64,000 nucleotides of DNA from Bostrychus sinensis (Eukaryota; Chordata; Actinopteri; Gobiiformes; Eleotridae), in contig CM036256.1 of NCBI GenBank assembly GCA_020698575.1, positions 17,313,908 through 17,377,907 on the forward strand, written 5' to 3'. Positions 10,987 to 24,817 of this stretch are shown here, one piece after another. The translations under genes and the position numbers were made by a program. A model generated the notes under the pieces. It was not told the origin of the DNA. It worked only from the letters and a program-made list of their open reading frames with translations, and did not search any database. Positions within the stretch are counted from its first letter, which is position 1. Every line of letters starts with the position of its first letter.

Positions 10987-13900
10987 ATGGGAGAAACAGT
11001 CTGGAAAGGACTGTTGTTGCTTTTGTGTGCGTGCATGCCTGTTGTCACACGCGCAAAGACAGTAAAATATCAGACGTTTGAGGAAGACGCACCGGGGACA
11101 GTGATAGGAAACTTGGCCAAGGACATCTCCGCTTCTGGCTCCAGGAGCAGCTTCAGGATGATGAAACAGTTCAACTCTTCCCTGATCCGACTCCGGGAGA
11201 GCGACGGCCAGCTCAGCATCGGAGAGAGGATCGACCGCGAGCGTCTCTGCAAACACAGCCAGCTCTGCCTCATCTCTTTTGACGTGGTCAGTTTCTCCAA
11301 AGAGCAGTTCAAACTCATTCACGTTGAGGTGGAGGTCAAGGACATCAATGACAACTCCCCCGAGTTCCCACGGAAAGAGTCCAGTCTCGAGATCTCAGAG
11401 AACACAGCAGTGGGCACACGCATCCCACTGGACTTTGCTGTGGACCCAGACGTGGGCTCAAACTACATCCAGAGCTACCAAATATCCGTGAACAGCCACT
11501 TTTCTATTGATGTCCTGAGCAGAGCTGACGGGGTTAAATATGCGGAGCTCGTGCTCATGAAAGAGTTGGACCGCGAAACACAGGCGTCTTATGCGCTTGA
11601 ACTAGTGGCAATGGATGGTGGTACCCCGTCCCGCACCGGAACCACGCGCATCAGTGTCAAGGTGAAAGACTACAATGACAACAGCCCAGTGTTTGACCGT
11701 AACAGCTTCTCTGTGGAGCTGGCTGAGGACGCGCCCCTGGGCACGCTGCTGCTGGACCTGAACGCAGAGGACCCAGATGAGGGGCTCAATGGAGAGGTGG
11801 TATATGGCTTTGGCAACCAGGTGCCACAGGAAATTCGCCAGCTGTTCCGCGTGGACCGGAAGACTGGGCGCCTGACACTTGAGAGCCCAGTGGACTTTGA
11901 GACCAAAAACACTTATGAGTTTGACGTCCAGGCCACAGACCTGGGCCCAAACCCCAGTCCCGCTATCTGCAAAATTGTGGTCCAGGTGCAGGATGTGAAT
12001 GACAACGCTCCAGAGATTTCCATAAGCCCCATGACGTCCATTACCGCTGGTATTGCCTATGTGACAGAGGCTGCTGCGCGTGAGAGCTTCGTGGCGCTCG
12101 TGAGCACCTCAGACAGAGACTCTGGCGCCAATGGACAGGTGCACTGCACGCTCTATGGGCACGAGCACTTCCGGTTGCAGCAGGCCTACGAGGACAGTTT
12201 TATGATTGTAAGCACGAGTGCACTGGACCGCGAAAAGATACCGGAATACAACCTGACGATCGTGGCCGAAGACCTGGGGTCACCTCCGTTTAGGACCATC
12301 ACACACTACACCATCCGCCTGACTGATGAAAACGACAACGCACCAGTGTTCACTAAAGCCTTGTATGACGTGGCCGTAACGGAGAACAACGCGCCTGGGG
12401 CCTACATCACCACTGTGGTGGCGCGTGACCAGGACCTGGGGTCAAACGGGAAGATCAGTTACAAACTCGCAGACACCTACTTTATGGGTTCCCCCATATC
12501 CACCTTTGTGAGCCTGGACCCCGCAAGTGGCTCACTGTATGCGCTACGCAGTTTCAACTTTGAGCTCGTGAAGCAGCTGGAGCTGCGAGTTATCGCCAGT
12601 GATGGCGGGTCCCCGCCACTGGCCGGCAGCGCCTCTGTCTACATCCGAATCGTGGATCAGAACGACAACGCGCCCGTGATCACACAGCCAGCACTGCACA
12701 ATGGCTCCGCTGAGCTAATATTGCCGCGTGAGGCCCCTAGTGGCTACATTGTCACTAGAGTGGAAGCGCGAGATGCAGACGAGAGCTTGAACGCAGAGCT
12801 GTCCTTTGCCCTTGCCTCCAGTGACTCCTCTGCGTTTTCAGTGCACAAAGCCACGGGGGACGTCTACCTGAACCACGCCCTCACCCATGACGTGGACGAG
12901 ATGCTGCGCGTTACTGTCACGGTCAGTGACAACGGGCGGCCTGCACTCAGTTCCACTGCAACGCTGCACTTCCTGATCGTAGCGGGCGCGCCCCCGAATG
13001 ACCGTGCCGTGTACGAGTCCGAGAGCGGGGCCCCCTTAAATGTGCACTGGGACCTGTCCGTGGTCATCATTGTGGTCCTCGCGGGTAGCTGCACTCTACT
13101 GCTGCTGGCCATCATCCTCATTGCCACCACGTGCAACCGGCGCAAGCGCGACAAGACCGAGGAAGACAACGAGTCCTATCATGAGAAGGGCACGTTAGAG
13201 CGGGGAAGAGGTCACGTGGCAGACAACCCGCTGCTGCCGCTGCACGGGACAGCAGGAGGTTCTGTGACCTTTGATGGACACTCTTACAGCAGCCAGCCTG
13301 GGTTCAGCTCTGCTCATCCCGGGAGCACTGACATGTGCTCAGCCTCAGAGGACGGCAGCGAGGCGCCCTGTGTTTACGACTCAGACAGCAACAACAAGCG
13401 CGCGGGGAACAAGCACGAGGTGAGTGCAGCTGTAGAGCGTTTGTGTGTATGAGCGTGTGAAAGGGGAAGGGCATAAGTAATACACAGAAAATACTAAGCA
13501 GGACCCCAAGGGACTCTCTAACCTCTGCTTCTGCTTCTCTCTCACAGGGATACTCCACGCTTCCCGGCTATGGCAATGGCAAAGAAGCGGTGCGGCCCAT
13601 CACCATCTGGAAGGGCAACTCCTACACCACTATCTCTGCCCGGGACCCGGTCTTTAGCGGCAAAGACAGTGGCAAAGGGGACAGCGACTTCAATGACAGC
13701 GACAGCGATGTAAGCGGAGATACACTGAAGAAAGAAGGAGTCGTTGTCCCTCCCATGGGCACACAAAACGGTATGTAGGCTTAGAAATAAGCGTTAAGAT
13801 TATATCAAACACTGCAAGAGCTGCATTTTTACTTTGAAGGTGACACTCAGCCATTGTTACAAATGAAGCACGGTGCTGCTGCTGCTGCTCATTATGCCAA

Positions 13901-14425
13901 ATGCATTTTTGATGCAGATTGTCCTAGATATAATTTTTGCCTGATGCATGTTTGCAGGATAGCTATATGGTAGATATACCCAAATCTTCACACTTTAAGT
14001 AACTGCATCAACATGACAACGCCATTTTGTACAGCAAATTAAACTCTTTTTTTAATTTCTTCTCTGCAGCTCTGTGGGCATGTACCAGTGAATGTAAGGT
14101 CCTGGGCCACTCAGACCGCTGCTGGAGTCCTACAGCAGTCAGAGCCCACGCGGGACCCTCTCCAGCTCCAACCCTGTCTTCTTTCAGCAGTTTACCTAAG
14201 ACAGCCTCACTGCCCCGGGACCCCAACCGCAGGGACAACTATTACCAAGCCCATATTCCCAAAACCGTGGGTCTACAGAGTGTGTATGAGAAGGTCCTGC
14301 ACAGGGAGTATGACTACATGCTTGTGACCCCTCCAAGACCAGTACGGGTTCAGGAGATTAGCGAAGTCAGCATCCCGGTCTACACTCCTACCCCTACACA
14401 CTGCCCCAACAACAATGATGTCTAA
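10987..14425 (+). CDS. pcdh8: protocadherin-8 (delta-2 protocadherin; PAPC family)
   Basis: Coding exons are 10987-13419, 13548-13770 and 14070-14425, with GT-AG introns of 128 and 299 bases and a 1003-aa product. The large first exon encodes a signal peptide (about 1-23), six cadherin repeats with calcium-binding linkers DINDNSP (119), DYNDNSP (228), DVNDNAP (336), DENDNAP (447) and DQNDNAP (557), and a membrane span at about 692-717. Exons 2 and 3 encode the cytoplasmic tail: a DSD-rich acidic stretch, then a CTSECKVLGHSDRCW block (about 890-904) like the CM2 motif of delta-2 protocadherins. This one-giant-exon-plus-two-small-exons structure is typical. Family knowledge: a membrane adhesion protein that modulates cell movements during gastrulation, somite formation and at synapses. 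It lies next to cnmd, as in human. Human PCDH8 is slightly longer (about 1070 aa). Confidence 0.96.
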
Positions 14426-14880
14426 AGACTCAGCACATTACGTGTCTACACTCACTATTAAGGAAATGTATCATGGACATTTTAATTTATAAAAAACGAC
14501 AATGAGAATAATGTATTTGATAATATTATGGAGAGTGTGTATATCTTTTATTATTGTTTTATTTTGTTTAATGTAAATGCCACATTCATTTAAAGTCCAT
14601 TCAATCACTTGTTGGACATTTCGTGTATAATATGCAAGATTTGTACATAAAAGAGTTTATTTTTATAAAGTTATAACTAAGTGAAGATGTGTACATATCA
14701 ATTGTAATTACTGATCTTAAAGCATGCTTACTATTTAAAATGGCCTCAAAGAACTGTGCACTTTGAGGCAGTGGACCCTGAGTGAATCAAGGGTTAAACA
14801 CTTGAATGATTGATTGTGATTTTTTTTATTTTCACAATATTCTGAGACAAAATAAACTTTTGAAATACCATACTAAAACT
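14426..14880 (+). terminator. pcdh8: pcdh8 3' untranslated region with polyadenylation signal
   Basis: AT-rich trailer following the TAA-type end of pcdh8 (stop TAA at 14423-14425). A canonical AATAAA is at 14851-14856, preceded by T-rich sequence, so cleavage is expected near 14,870-14,880. Confidence 0.7.
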
Positions 14881-14894
14881 TTTATCATTGTAAA

Positions 14895-15118
14895 GAGTTC
14901 TTAAATCATTGAACTCAAAGTTTAGTCCTGGTTTAGACTTTCTTTCTTGGCTTAATCCTTTAGTCTTGATTTAGCAGTGCTTATCAGGTTTACACGTTCC
15001 TGGTTCAGTCCTGAATTTAATCACAATTTAGTTTTGTTGATTCACAGACATAGGTTTAATTTTAAGTCCAGTCCAGATTTAGTTGCCTTTGGTCCTGGTT
15101 TAGTCCTGGTTTTGTGTT
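14895..15118. repeat. degenerate tandem-like repeat of TTTAGTCCTGGTTTAG phrases
   Basis: The phrase recurs imperfectly: 'TTTAGTCCTGGTTTAGAC', 'CCTTTAGTCTTGATTTAG', 'GGTTCAGTCCTGAATTTAA', 'GTCCAGATTTAGTTG', 'GGTCCTGGTTTAGTCCTGG'. Spacing is irregular (roughly 20-40 bases), suggesting an old minisatellite immediately after the pcdh8 poly(A) site. Confidence 0.6.
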
Positions 15119-15119
15119 G

Positions 15120-16784
15120 GCAGACTGAGAGAGGTGTGTGGCACTCGTCTGTCAACAGGCGTCGCTGTTTTTGCAGTGTGGCAAGCCTTTGTCCTTGCAG
15201 CTCACTGTGGAAGGTCAGTCGAGCTTTTTTCAGTGAAAACCACTTTGCTGGGAGTGCGCCAGAGCAGGGAGTCACCTCAAGAATACCAAAAGCAGTAACC
15301 ACAATAACACGTCTTTCTTTCATAGATTTAATAAGTATTTTTTTATTGCCAAAGACATGTCTGTGCTATTTTTGGAAATTAAGTTATGCCTTGATTGCTA
15401 TTTTGTAGGCCTAAATGAATTAACTCCACCCGTCACCTGCGAAGTGCGCACGGACGAGGCATGAATGATGAGAGGGAATGACGGGGAAATGGACCTGGGG
15501 AAGTTGAAACCTTATACATCAGACACCCAAACAGAAGTGATTTTTGCTGAATAACACAAAGTCCTTGTGGAAATCTTTCTAGTCCACAGCTCACTGTCAG
15601 TTATTTGTCTCTGTGCCAAATGCGCGCCGTGCACCCTTACGTAATCCCCCCATTATCATTCAAGCATTCGGGGCATTTTTAATAAGTGCACCGCGGTTCG
15701 TGACGCAGACATCTAAGATACAGATAAGAGTGAGAAGTCTGTGAGAGGAGCTGCAGAATTGTGTAAATACAGTCTGGAGAAAACTCGCGACATTCCACTG
15801 GTGTCCCCTTTGACCCTGGATGGTCTGGTCTGGGACAGGAAAGGGGGCGGTTGGGGATGGAATAGGGAAGTACACTGGTTTACAAGAAGGACCATCTCAC
15901 CCCCTTCAGCTTATTAATTGCTGAGTCGGTCTTGTAGCCTACAGAGACTGCAGGAGGCTTAATGATATGAAACTTTGAGGATCTTAGCGGGAATCAAAGT
16001 TATGGGAGTTACACGAGCTGCCTATACGATCTTCAAAGAGAAAATATGATGAATGCACCGATGAAAAAAATGCGTTTTTGCTTATATCATGCTTTAACGA
16101 AGACGCATGCCACCTCCACAGTGCTGCTGTGACTTATAATATAATCTTAAAATCAGTGCCAATGTCCAAGGACAAGGAAGTACACCCTTACTTCTTGAGC
16201 TCATAATTAAAGTGGGGGCGGTGGGGACACTACTTCTACTGTTTTAGACCAAATGGAAAATATCGGATCGATCCGTGGTCACTAAAACACAAACAAAAAA
16301 CACACAACTGAATCACCAGGCACAACATGAGAGGATATGAGAGGTTAAGTATCAAATGTTTTCATAATACATAATCCATTATCTTAAATGTGTTTACTTT
16401 TATACATGTGGGGGTGATAATGAGTCTGTAATTGGTTTGTAGTGCAATAACTTCAACAAAAAGATGTTTCTTCTAAATGCTAACGCTGATGAGTCATGTC
16501 TTATAAAGAAGCTTTCAAAGCAACAGCCAACATATTTAAAACACATTCAATTACACTCCTACCTTATAAGCTAAGGCTGGCAATAGGATAAAAATATCTT
16601 TGAGAAATTGCGTTGCTCACGTTGCTCAGGCAGGTGAGTTTAGTCTTTCCATTATTTTTTTGCCACCACTTCTTGACTCTGTCCCCAGTAGAGGGGGTTG
16701 GGCACTGGAGCAGGGGTGTGAGGGGTATGCGCCTGGATGAAGCGCGTCTCCTGTCCTCAGGTGTTTTGGTATTTGGCTACAGTC
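15120..16784. other. pcdh8-cnmd intergenic region and cnmd 5' region
   Basis: Mostly unique sequence with no supported gene. The stretch 15,420-15,960 is richer in GC and could be regulatory. Immediately before the cnmd start, 'CTGTCCTCAG|GTG' (16,751-16,761) resembles a splice acceptor, so the cnmd 5' untranslated region may contain an intron. No clear TATA box was found. Confidence 0.4.
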
Positions 16785-19700
16785 ATGGCTGGGAGCTCAG
16801 AGAAAGTACCGATCGCCTCAGCGGGACCCGAGGACCTGCAACAGTTTTTACCTCCGGTGAGTATCCACAGCCTCCGGGCAACTTTGAAAACCAGATTACT
16901 CCGCGTACGAACTGCAAGCTTCAACAAAGATTAGTTTTTGTACGAGTTTTTGTAACAAGTAGCCCGTTTAGTCTGTGCGCAAGGCTGCATTGGGCCCCTG
17001 TGCAAACGTTTTACTGCATGGTCAAACTCTGGCTTATACTACAGTATTACGCCCTTTAAGGGTATCTACTTTTGTTATATAGCCTACATTTATTTCTAAG
17101 AATCATAGTTTTGTTTAACTTCAATAGTTCAGTTTTGCGCATTCTTAGAGGTGTTCACGTTTTAAATTTTGCTTGCTTATAAACATACTCAGCGCTATCC
17201 CTTTTAAACTACAGTTTTGCTTGATTTCATGTCGTTTTAACAGGTTTAATGTCTTTTATTGAATCTGTGAACTCTCAGTTAATAGTCCACTATTTCCCGA
17301 TAACCCTTATTTGAACTCCACGGCACCCCCAACCTGTTGCCGTGAAGCCGTTATTAGGCTACCGCTGAAACGTACCCCTAATGGTAACGTAGCCCCAATA
17401 ATGCCAGCTCTAATGTTGTTTGTTTGACCGTATAGGCCTACTCTGCGGTGGCCGTGAAGCCCACCGCCACTGGGCGCCTCATTAAGGCTGGGATAGCGGT
17501 GCTTATTGCCGGGGCTTTTCTGCTGCTGCTGGGGGCCGTGGGGGCCTTCTACTTCTGGAACAACAACGAGAAACACGTAAGAGTGGTAGTGTTATTAGTT
17601 TGTGTGCATAAGAGAAACAAGAGAGAGATTTTTTGACTTTATTTATTGACAGGATCTTTAAGTCCTGTCACATATGTACATAGGAATTACTACACTAAAG
17701 AATAGGAGCGGATAAAACATGGGCAACTGCCACCCAAGTGTAATGATTTGTGAAAGACTGGTACCTTAAAAAGTAGATAAATTGAGCTCCACTGTCCACA
17801 TTTAGTGCTGGTCTTTGCAGTTTGTTGCCAACATTTGATTGTTGATTTTGTGGATTCTGTAAGGGACAGTGCAATTGATTCTTCAGTACCATCTGTACAG
17901 AGAAGAACCAACATAAGCCTAAATTAGAAGCTACTTTGGTCAACAACAGTGCTGCTCTTTCACTTTAGTTGAGATTCCAGATAACTTGACTTCCCTTGTA
18001 TGCCACACAAATAGGGATATTGTACATGCCACTTGCATAATTGCATAATAATCTACATAAATAATGATTGAGGGTGATGTTGCAACAAGCTAAATAGACT
18101 TCATCTTTTCAGCATTAGTTGAAATGGAAACTCAGTCCTTAAAGTCAAGAGTTTTCTGCAGCGTAGGCAAACAGTGAAATGCAAATGAAACACTGCAGCT
18201 CGGTTGGTTCAGACTGAGGCAAAGAAGGTTGGTGAATGGAGGCGTTGTGTGTATGTGTGGTAGCTGGAGGATCCTGGCGGGGGGGGGGGGTTGGCGGAGG
18301 TGGGGGTTAGTGAGGGAGGCTCTTTGGTCCGGCTGATGCTAAAGGTGCAGGAGGTGTAAGAGATGAGAAGCAAAATGAGGTGCTGCTTTTGAGTGGGTTT
18401 TTTCTCCATTATGTGAAAAAAGCTATTAAGGCGGCAAATACATGATGTTCTGTGGAGGGGTCATCATCACCAAGGGCTGTAAAGAAGAAAGGCTTTTTTA
18501 TGCCGACTATGAATGAGAGTGTGAAAGCAAAATGCAGAGGAGAGAGGTCATATGTGATGGGGGAAGATTGGAAAAGCAAGGCAGTGTTGAAATAGCAGGG
18601 ACTGGAGGGTGGGGAGGGGGGAGCGTGTCTCATAGCTGACATGCCAATCCTGTCTCTATGCAGGTTTACAATGTCCACTACAGCATGAGCATCAATGGCA
18701 AAGTCGAGGAGGGCACAATGGAGATCGACTCTGCTAACAACATGGAGAGCTTCAGCACCGGCAGCGGGGCAGACGAGGCAGTGGAGGTCCATGACTTTGA
18801 GATTGTGAGTTTGACTTGAATTAATAATAAAATAAAATAGCCTGGGTACACATTGGCAGGCGAGAGGAAATAATAGCCACTGAGAAACTGGTCAGAGCTG
18901 CTCAAACTTTAAAGACTCATGTGGGGAGACGGGCAGCACAGAGATGAATAAGTTTGCCCCAGAGGCCTATCAATGTCAAGTCATATCGGCCCTCCAATTT
19001 TCATTAAATTCGGACTGCTGGTTTTTGACCTTTACTTTAAGCACCCCAATCAGTACAATCAGTGGTTTGACCTTTAATCATAACGTCCTGCCAAGTGTTC
19101 ATTTTTGAATCTAGGGCATATTACTCAAATTTAATTAAAATTTAGAAAGGTTTGGGATGTCGTACAGGTGATGTGGTGTAGGCACACAGATATTTCTAGA
19201 GATTTGTCAGGAGTGTTTGCACATTGACCTATTGTACAAGGTACTTATGAGTTTCTCTTTAGGGCATCACAGGGATCCGGTTCGCAGGAGGAGAAAAGTG
19301 CTACATCAAGACACAGGTGAAGACCCGTCTGCCGGACGTGGACACACTCAACAAAGACTCGCTGACCTTTGACCTGGTGGGTTTACGCTCCACACAATTA
19401 GGTTTTGTTGGGAGTTTTAGCACTTGTCACTAAGTGTTTAGGGTGCTTTTAGACACAAGGAATATGGCCTTTAAGTACAATTTGTCATGGGGAATTTTAA
19501 TTGGTTCATTGATACTATAGCAATAATTACATTCGCCACAGCAAATCATCTGCTCCTTAGCATGTAGTGATCAGCATATTGATTTGAATTTTACACTGTA
19601 TGCCCTACAACCCTCTCCATTTATCCAGGCATGGAGCTGGAACAAAGCGTACACTGGCTTGTGACCCCTTGTGGATGGATAATAGTAGTAACAAAATCTA

Positions 19701-22700
19701 GACCTCAATCAGAGCATTACAGTCGCAAGTTATCTAGATCTACACTAAAATCATTAGATCTTTCTGTGGTTTCTACTGAAAATCTCATCAAAACCTGACC
19801 ATACATTTTTGAGTTATATTGAGTTACAGTGAGTTATAACAAACAAAGCTTGCAAAGGTACACAATCCTTAAAAAAATCCTACATCCAAACTGTAGTGAA
19901 GATCATTTGTTCCATGGTCCCTTGACAAACTTTGACTAACAGATAAATACATATATAAACAAACAAATGTTAGAAAAACTCCAATCTCCTTGGTGGAGGT
20001 AGTAATAAATAACAATAACACTTCAGAGTCATATGACCACATAGTGACCCCTCACAAAGCATTAGCAGTTGTTTAAAGTAAATCATACACGCAGGGGACA
20101 GTGTTATTTAAGTGTTTGTGTAGCTGCAGCCCAGTGCACTAAAAGCTGAGCGGACCCCATTAAAAGAAAAGCAACATAACCTGAAGCAGCCCGAGTGCAC
20201 TGTGTGTGTGGGGCAATTATTATCACAAGCATCCCTCTAAAAACACCACAGTCTGTGATTTGAGGCTATCTGATAATTAAAATCATTTAGTTCTGCGTAA
20301 GCTCCATATAAATCCACATCGCCAGAATTACCAAAATTACTGTCAACACACAAATGCAAGTACACTATTCATTTTCACGCAGCGCTGCTCTTATTGCCTC
20401 TCTCTGCTTCATAAAGATCATTTATTTCACGTTTGCGGTCTTGTGTGTTGTCTGTCTTTTACTCATAAATGATATTTTGTTTGTGCCGCGGTGTAGAGGG
20501 GAGCTGTTGTCATAATGGTTGCTGCAGGCTGGTCATTTGCTATAATTTAGAGTGATGGCAAATGTTGGCGAGACACACACACGTTTCTATCTGGAGAGAG
20601 GGGGGTCAGATAAACTCTTATCAGCAGAGCAGCGGAGAAGAACCCCCCACTTTTATTTGTCCCTCCAGCAAATCATATGAGCTGGAGCATTTCTGAAAGG
20701 TCGCGGGATAACATTGCCTTAACATGAGTAGAGCTAGTGCAGTGCGGCCCTCAGGAACAACAGCCTCTGGGCAGAAACATCCCTGCAGACTCTCCCTTTG
20801 TACCTGTGGGCTGTGGACACACTGCATGTTTACACTGCCTGCTCCTCATTTATTAATATGCTGCTGTTTTTCACTAACCTGTGAAATCAGGCCAAGCCAG
20901 ATCTTTTATTCAGATGTTGATGACTCTTGACATCCCGTATCCAGCTAAACGTTAGCTAAATGTTGCCTCAAGGACTTCCTTTTTACTACCTGATTTCATA
21001 TTGTTATGGGAAGCATTAAAAGCACCTCATTCATGCAAATTAGTCAGACTGAAGGGAGAATTATGAAGCTTTTAAGGGGGAGGCGCACAGGCATGCAAAT
21101 GATGCACAGTTGTTTTGACTGTTTAGAGATTTACAGTGAAAAAAAGTTAATAAACTATAATTTGACATAAAGGGCTAGGAAATCTTTTGTGCACTAACCA
21201 ATTTGTTGTAGTATCACAAGCAATCCAGCTATATGGAACACAAGCCAGTGTACCTTTTGTGCCCAGATAAATGAAGAGCGTTATGTCAGGAAGGGCAGCC
21301 AACGTTAAAACCTATGCTTTAAGGTTAAGTTAAGGTTTAGGTATACTTATATTGATCCCTGTAGGGAAATTCGTTTTCTGCTTTTGACCCATCCTTCAAT
21401 GCCGCTGGGTCAACCTGTCAGGAGCAGTGAGCGACCGCGGTGCAGCGCCCAGGGATCCTTCTCCAGATCTTGAGCCAGGGTCCTGGTCAGGAGAACCTAG
21501 CTGGAGGATTAGCCTATTGTGCATGTTTTGAGGTTGATGGGGGAAACCAGAGTACCTGGAGGAAACCCACCCAGACACAGGGAGAACATGCAAACTCCAC
21601 ACAGAAAGGCCACACACGGTCTGGGAATTGAACCTATGCTAGGCTAAATTAATGTGCAAATCACTGTACACTAGGAAGCAGAGGATTTGCTGTGGCAACC
21701 CTAGAAGGGAAAAGCCAAAAGAAAGTGTCCACTTGTTAAATTGGTATAGCTTCTTATAACATTGATACAGTAAATTCAGAATAATAGAAAACACAAATTA
21801 ACTATAAAACACAAAACACAAATTAATTATACTTCAGTATTAATTATCCAACATCACTTGTTTTTTGTTAACATTGTAAATAAATACAATTATATCTTTA
21901 ATAATAATTTGAATGTAATTTCTCACCAGTCTAAGAAATTTTCTAGGATAATACTGAATAAAGCTGCACAATAAAAGAAAAACAGTGATATCCAGTGAAT
22001 ACACGAATATCATGTTAACTACTGTATATGACGGGCAATATTTGGATATAATCAATTCATATACATTGGAATACATACATTGGAAGGCTGTAAATGTTAA
22101 ATGTAGTTTCTTGCCATACAGTTGTATTGTGTATAATGTGTTTGCTGATATTGTAATGAAAAAAAAAAAAAAAAAAAAAAAAAAAAGAAATGAAGAAATT
22201 GTGATATATTGTGCAGCCCTATAACAGATTACAAAAAAGTATGCAAGTAGTAGTGTTGCCCATTATTGCTAAGCCACATGTAGTGTATGCATTGCTTATT
22301 TCCTACTTCTCTCTTGTTAGGAGGACGAGGTGATGCCCGCCAAGTTTGAAGACGATATGATCTGGGTAGCAGCTGACACGCCGCTCTCGGACTCGACTTT
22401 CCTCAGCAACAGGATCAAGGATCTGTGTGGAGACCTGCCAATCTTCTGGCTCCGCCCCACCTATGCCACCAGTAAGCAACAGCACACAGCCTATAAATAG
22501 AGAAGAGAAAATGTGAAAAGCAACACTAAAATGCCTCTCTGTGTTTTCACAAAGCAAAGATGATATGGGTCAAATGGTCTAAAATATTTTCATTTAACAT
22601 CTCAGCTATTAAGAAAAAAGAAAGTTTTAAAAAAGAAAATCACAGGTCCTTTTGAAGTTTTTGAGCTCTGCAGTGTACAATTTTAGCATGCTGAGAGGTC

Positions 22701-24770
22701 AAAAGTTCTCCAGACATTTTCATTGTACTTTCTCTAATGACTTCAGATACTGCCTGAGAAGCGGCTGCGCCATCAAAAGCCACATTATTGCCACTCGGCT
22801 AAATTTGGCATGCTGTCATACTGTGAGTATGTGATGTGTGCAGGCGGACAGAGGAAGAAGAGGGCAGTCCCTCGGCAGAGGCGCCAGGTTGATGCCGAAG
22901 AAGACGTAGAGGCAGAGTTCAACCCTGAAAACCCTTATCAGGTGAGTCACTCTAACAAACTCCAGTGCTCACAACTGTCCTCTTACATCTATGGGCTACC
23001 TGAGAGTGTGTTTGTGGAGGAGAGTTTCTCACAGATGTGCGAGCTGCAGCAGATGCCGGGGTCACAGCGCTGGGCCTGGATTGTCACAGCGAATCTGAGC
23101 GTATGCGTGGGTGTGTTTTCTGAGCATACATCTCTGCGCTGTTTTCTCAAGCCCTTTAGAGCAGCACATCCAAAGCTTTTCTTTCACCATTGGAGCTTAT
23201 GAATAATTCCACAGCTGACCCCACCTCCACTACTGCCCCTTGCCCCTCTGAGCACACAAGCCCCCAGACACACACGTCTCTGCCCCTCGGGTAGGGCCCC
23301 TCTTCCCCTAATCCCTTCGTCTTCACACCCCTCAGAACGACACAACCCCCAAACCGCCAACACACTTCTGACATCCATAGAAAGGGGGTAAACAGCATCA
23401 GTACGAGCTGTTGAAAAGAAAAATATTTGACAACAAAAAGCCACAGCTGACAACATCCCCTCCTCCCCATCCCGCCTGTCGGAAATCCATTTTTAATTGG
23501 TTTGGAACAAGCTTCCTCTGCCTCTAAAGATGCACAGTATCACAACTAGAAGTGATGCCACACATACAGCTGTGCTCATGAATTTACATATGTCATGTAT
23601 GTACATTTATCAGCAGAGCTGTACTCTAAATTAATTATACATTACAATCTAAGTATTGCTAAGGCTAATTTTAATAGCTTCACATACAGTGTCACTTGTT
23701 ACCAAAGTAATGGTCCCAATAATTGAGCTCTTCAGGATAAGTGTTTCTGACCAGTGTAAAAAGTCTAACCTCAATTTTCTTTGTCAACTTTATCCACTTG
23801 TCATATAGACTCTCCATAGTCCTTTGTGAGAGTGAGGCACTGGGAAAAGTTTGTTCATCACCGGTAAATATGAGTGGTGACTAATAATTAAGATTTGTGT
23901 CAAGGCTGAAAAAACATTAGTCATTAATGAGCTTGCCATTAGATATTAGGCGCTATGTTTGAATATGCTGCCCCCTTACTACTGGCTCCACTAAACCTCA
24001 TAGTACACAGTACTAGATAGGTAGTTATGTTTTTATCAGCATTGGTTTATTCATTGGTTACTTGCTTACTCTGTAGCAAAAACATTAGGGTAAATTTTTT
24101 TTATAAAATTTACAAGAAAAATCACTAATAGGCTAAGAAACAAATTATTATTTTTTGTGTGGATCCTGTCTGGATCTAGTAAATTATTTGTGGATTCTGT
24201 TTCATTGTGAGATAGAGCTGAAGACAAACCATAAGAGGTCAGTAAAGAAACAAATTATTAGTTTTAGTGGATTTGTAACCATTGTTAGAGTTAATAATTT
24301 GTGACTCAGTGGATAGAGTCTCTGCCCATGAACCAGAGGATCCCCCAGTTTAAGTTCAAGTTTGGGCACTGCATCAATCAATATATCAATCTATATCATC
24401 AATGCTTTGGCAGGGGTCTGCTCTTATCGAGTCCTTCTCGAGACAGCAATAGCTCAGTAGGTACAGCTGTTTGCCCACTAACCGTGGTGCGATTCCCGCT
24501 ACCAGCATTGCATACGGCCATTGTGTCCTTGTGTCCAAGACACTTCACCACCTTGCCTGTATGAATATGTTATGATTGTGGGTTTGGTGGTGGTGCAGAT
24601 TGACAGCCACGTCTCCATCAGTCTGTCCCAGGGCAACTGTGGCCACAGAAGTAGCTCACCACCACCAAGCGTGAGTGAGGAGTGAATGAATAATGCACCA
24701 AATTGTAAAGCTTTTAGACTTTGAGCGTCTGGATAAACGCTATAAATTATTATTATTATTATTATCATTA

Positions 24771-24817
<47 letters not shown>

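Noticed and set aside
10945..11322. Minus-strand open frames overlapping pcdh8 exon 1 (also 11670-11912 and 12864-13169)
   Set aside because: They are antisense shadows of a long, GC-biased coding exon with clear cadherin motifs on the plus strand.
13420..13452. Continuation of the pcdh8 first exon to an in-frame stop at 13452
   Set aside because: A consensus donor GAG|GTGAGT sits at 13419/13420, and exons 2 and 3 carry the conserved cytoplasmic tail. Read-through would truncate the protein after the membrane segment, although it could be a minor isoform.
16737..16784. In-frame upstream ATG extending chondromodulin by 16 residues
   Set aside because: The family begins near MxxxSxKVPIA, matched exactly by the ATG at 16785; the extension shows no similarity and follows a splice-acceptor-like CTGTCCTCAG.
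24440..24520. tRNA gene
   Set aside because: A- and B-box words are present, but the cloverleaf stems are not complementary and the body continues as a SINE with an (ATT)n tail.
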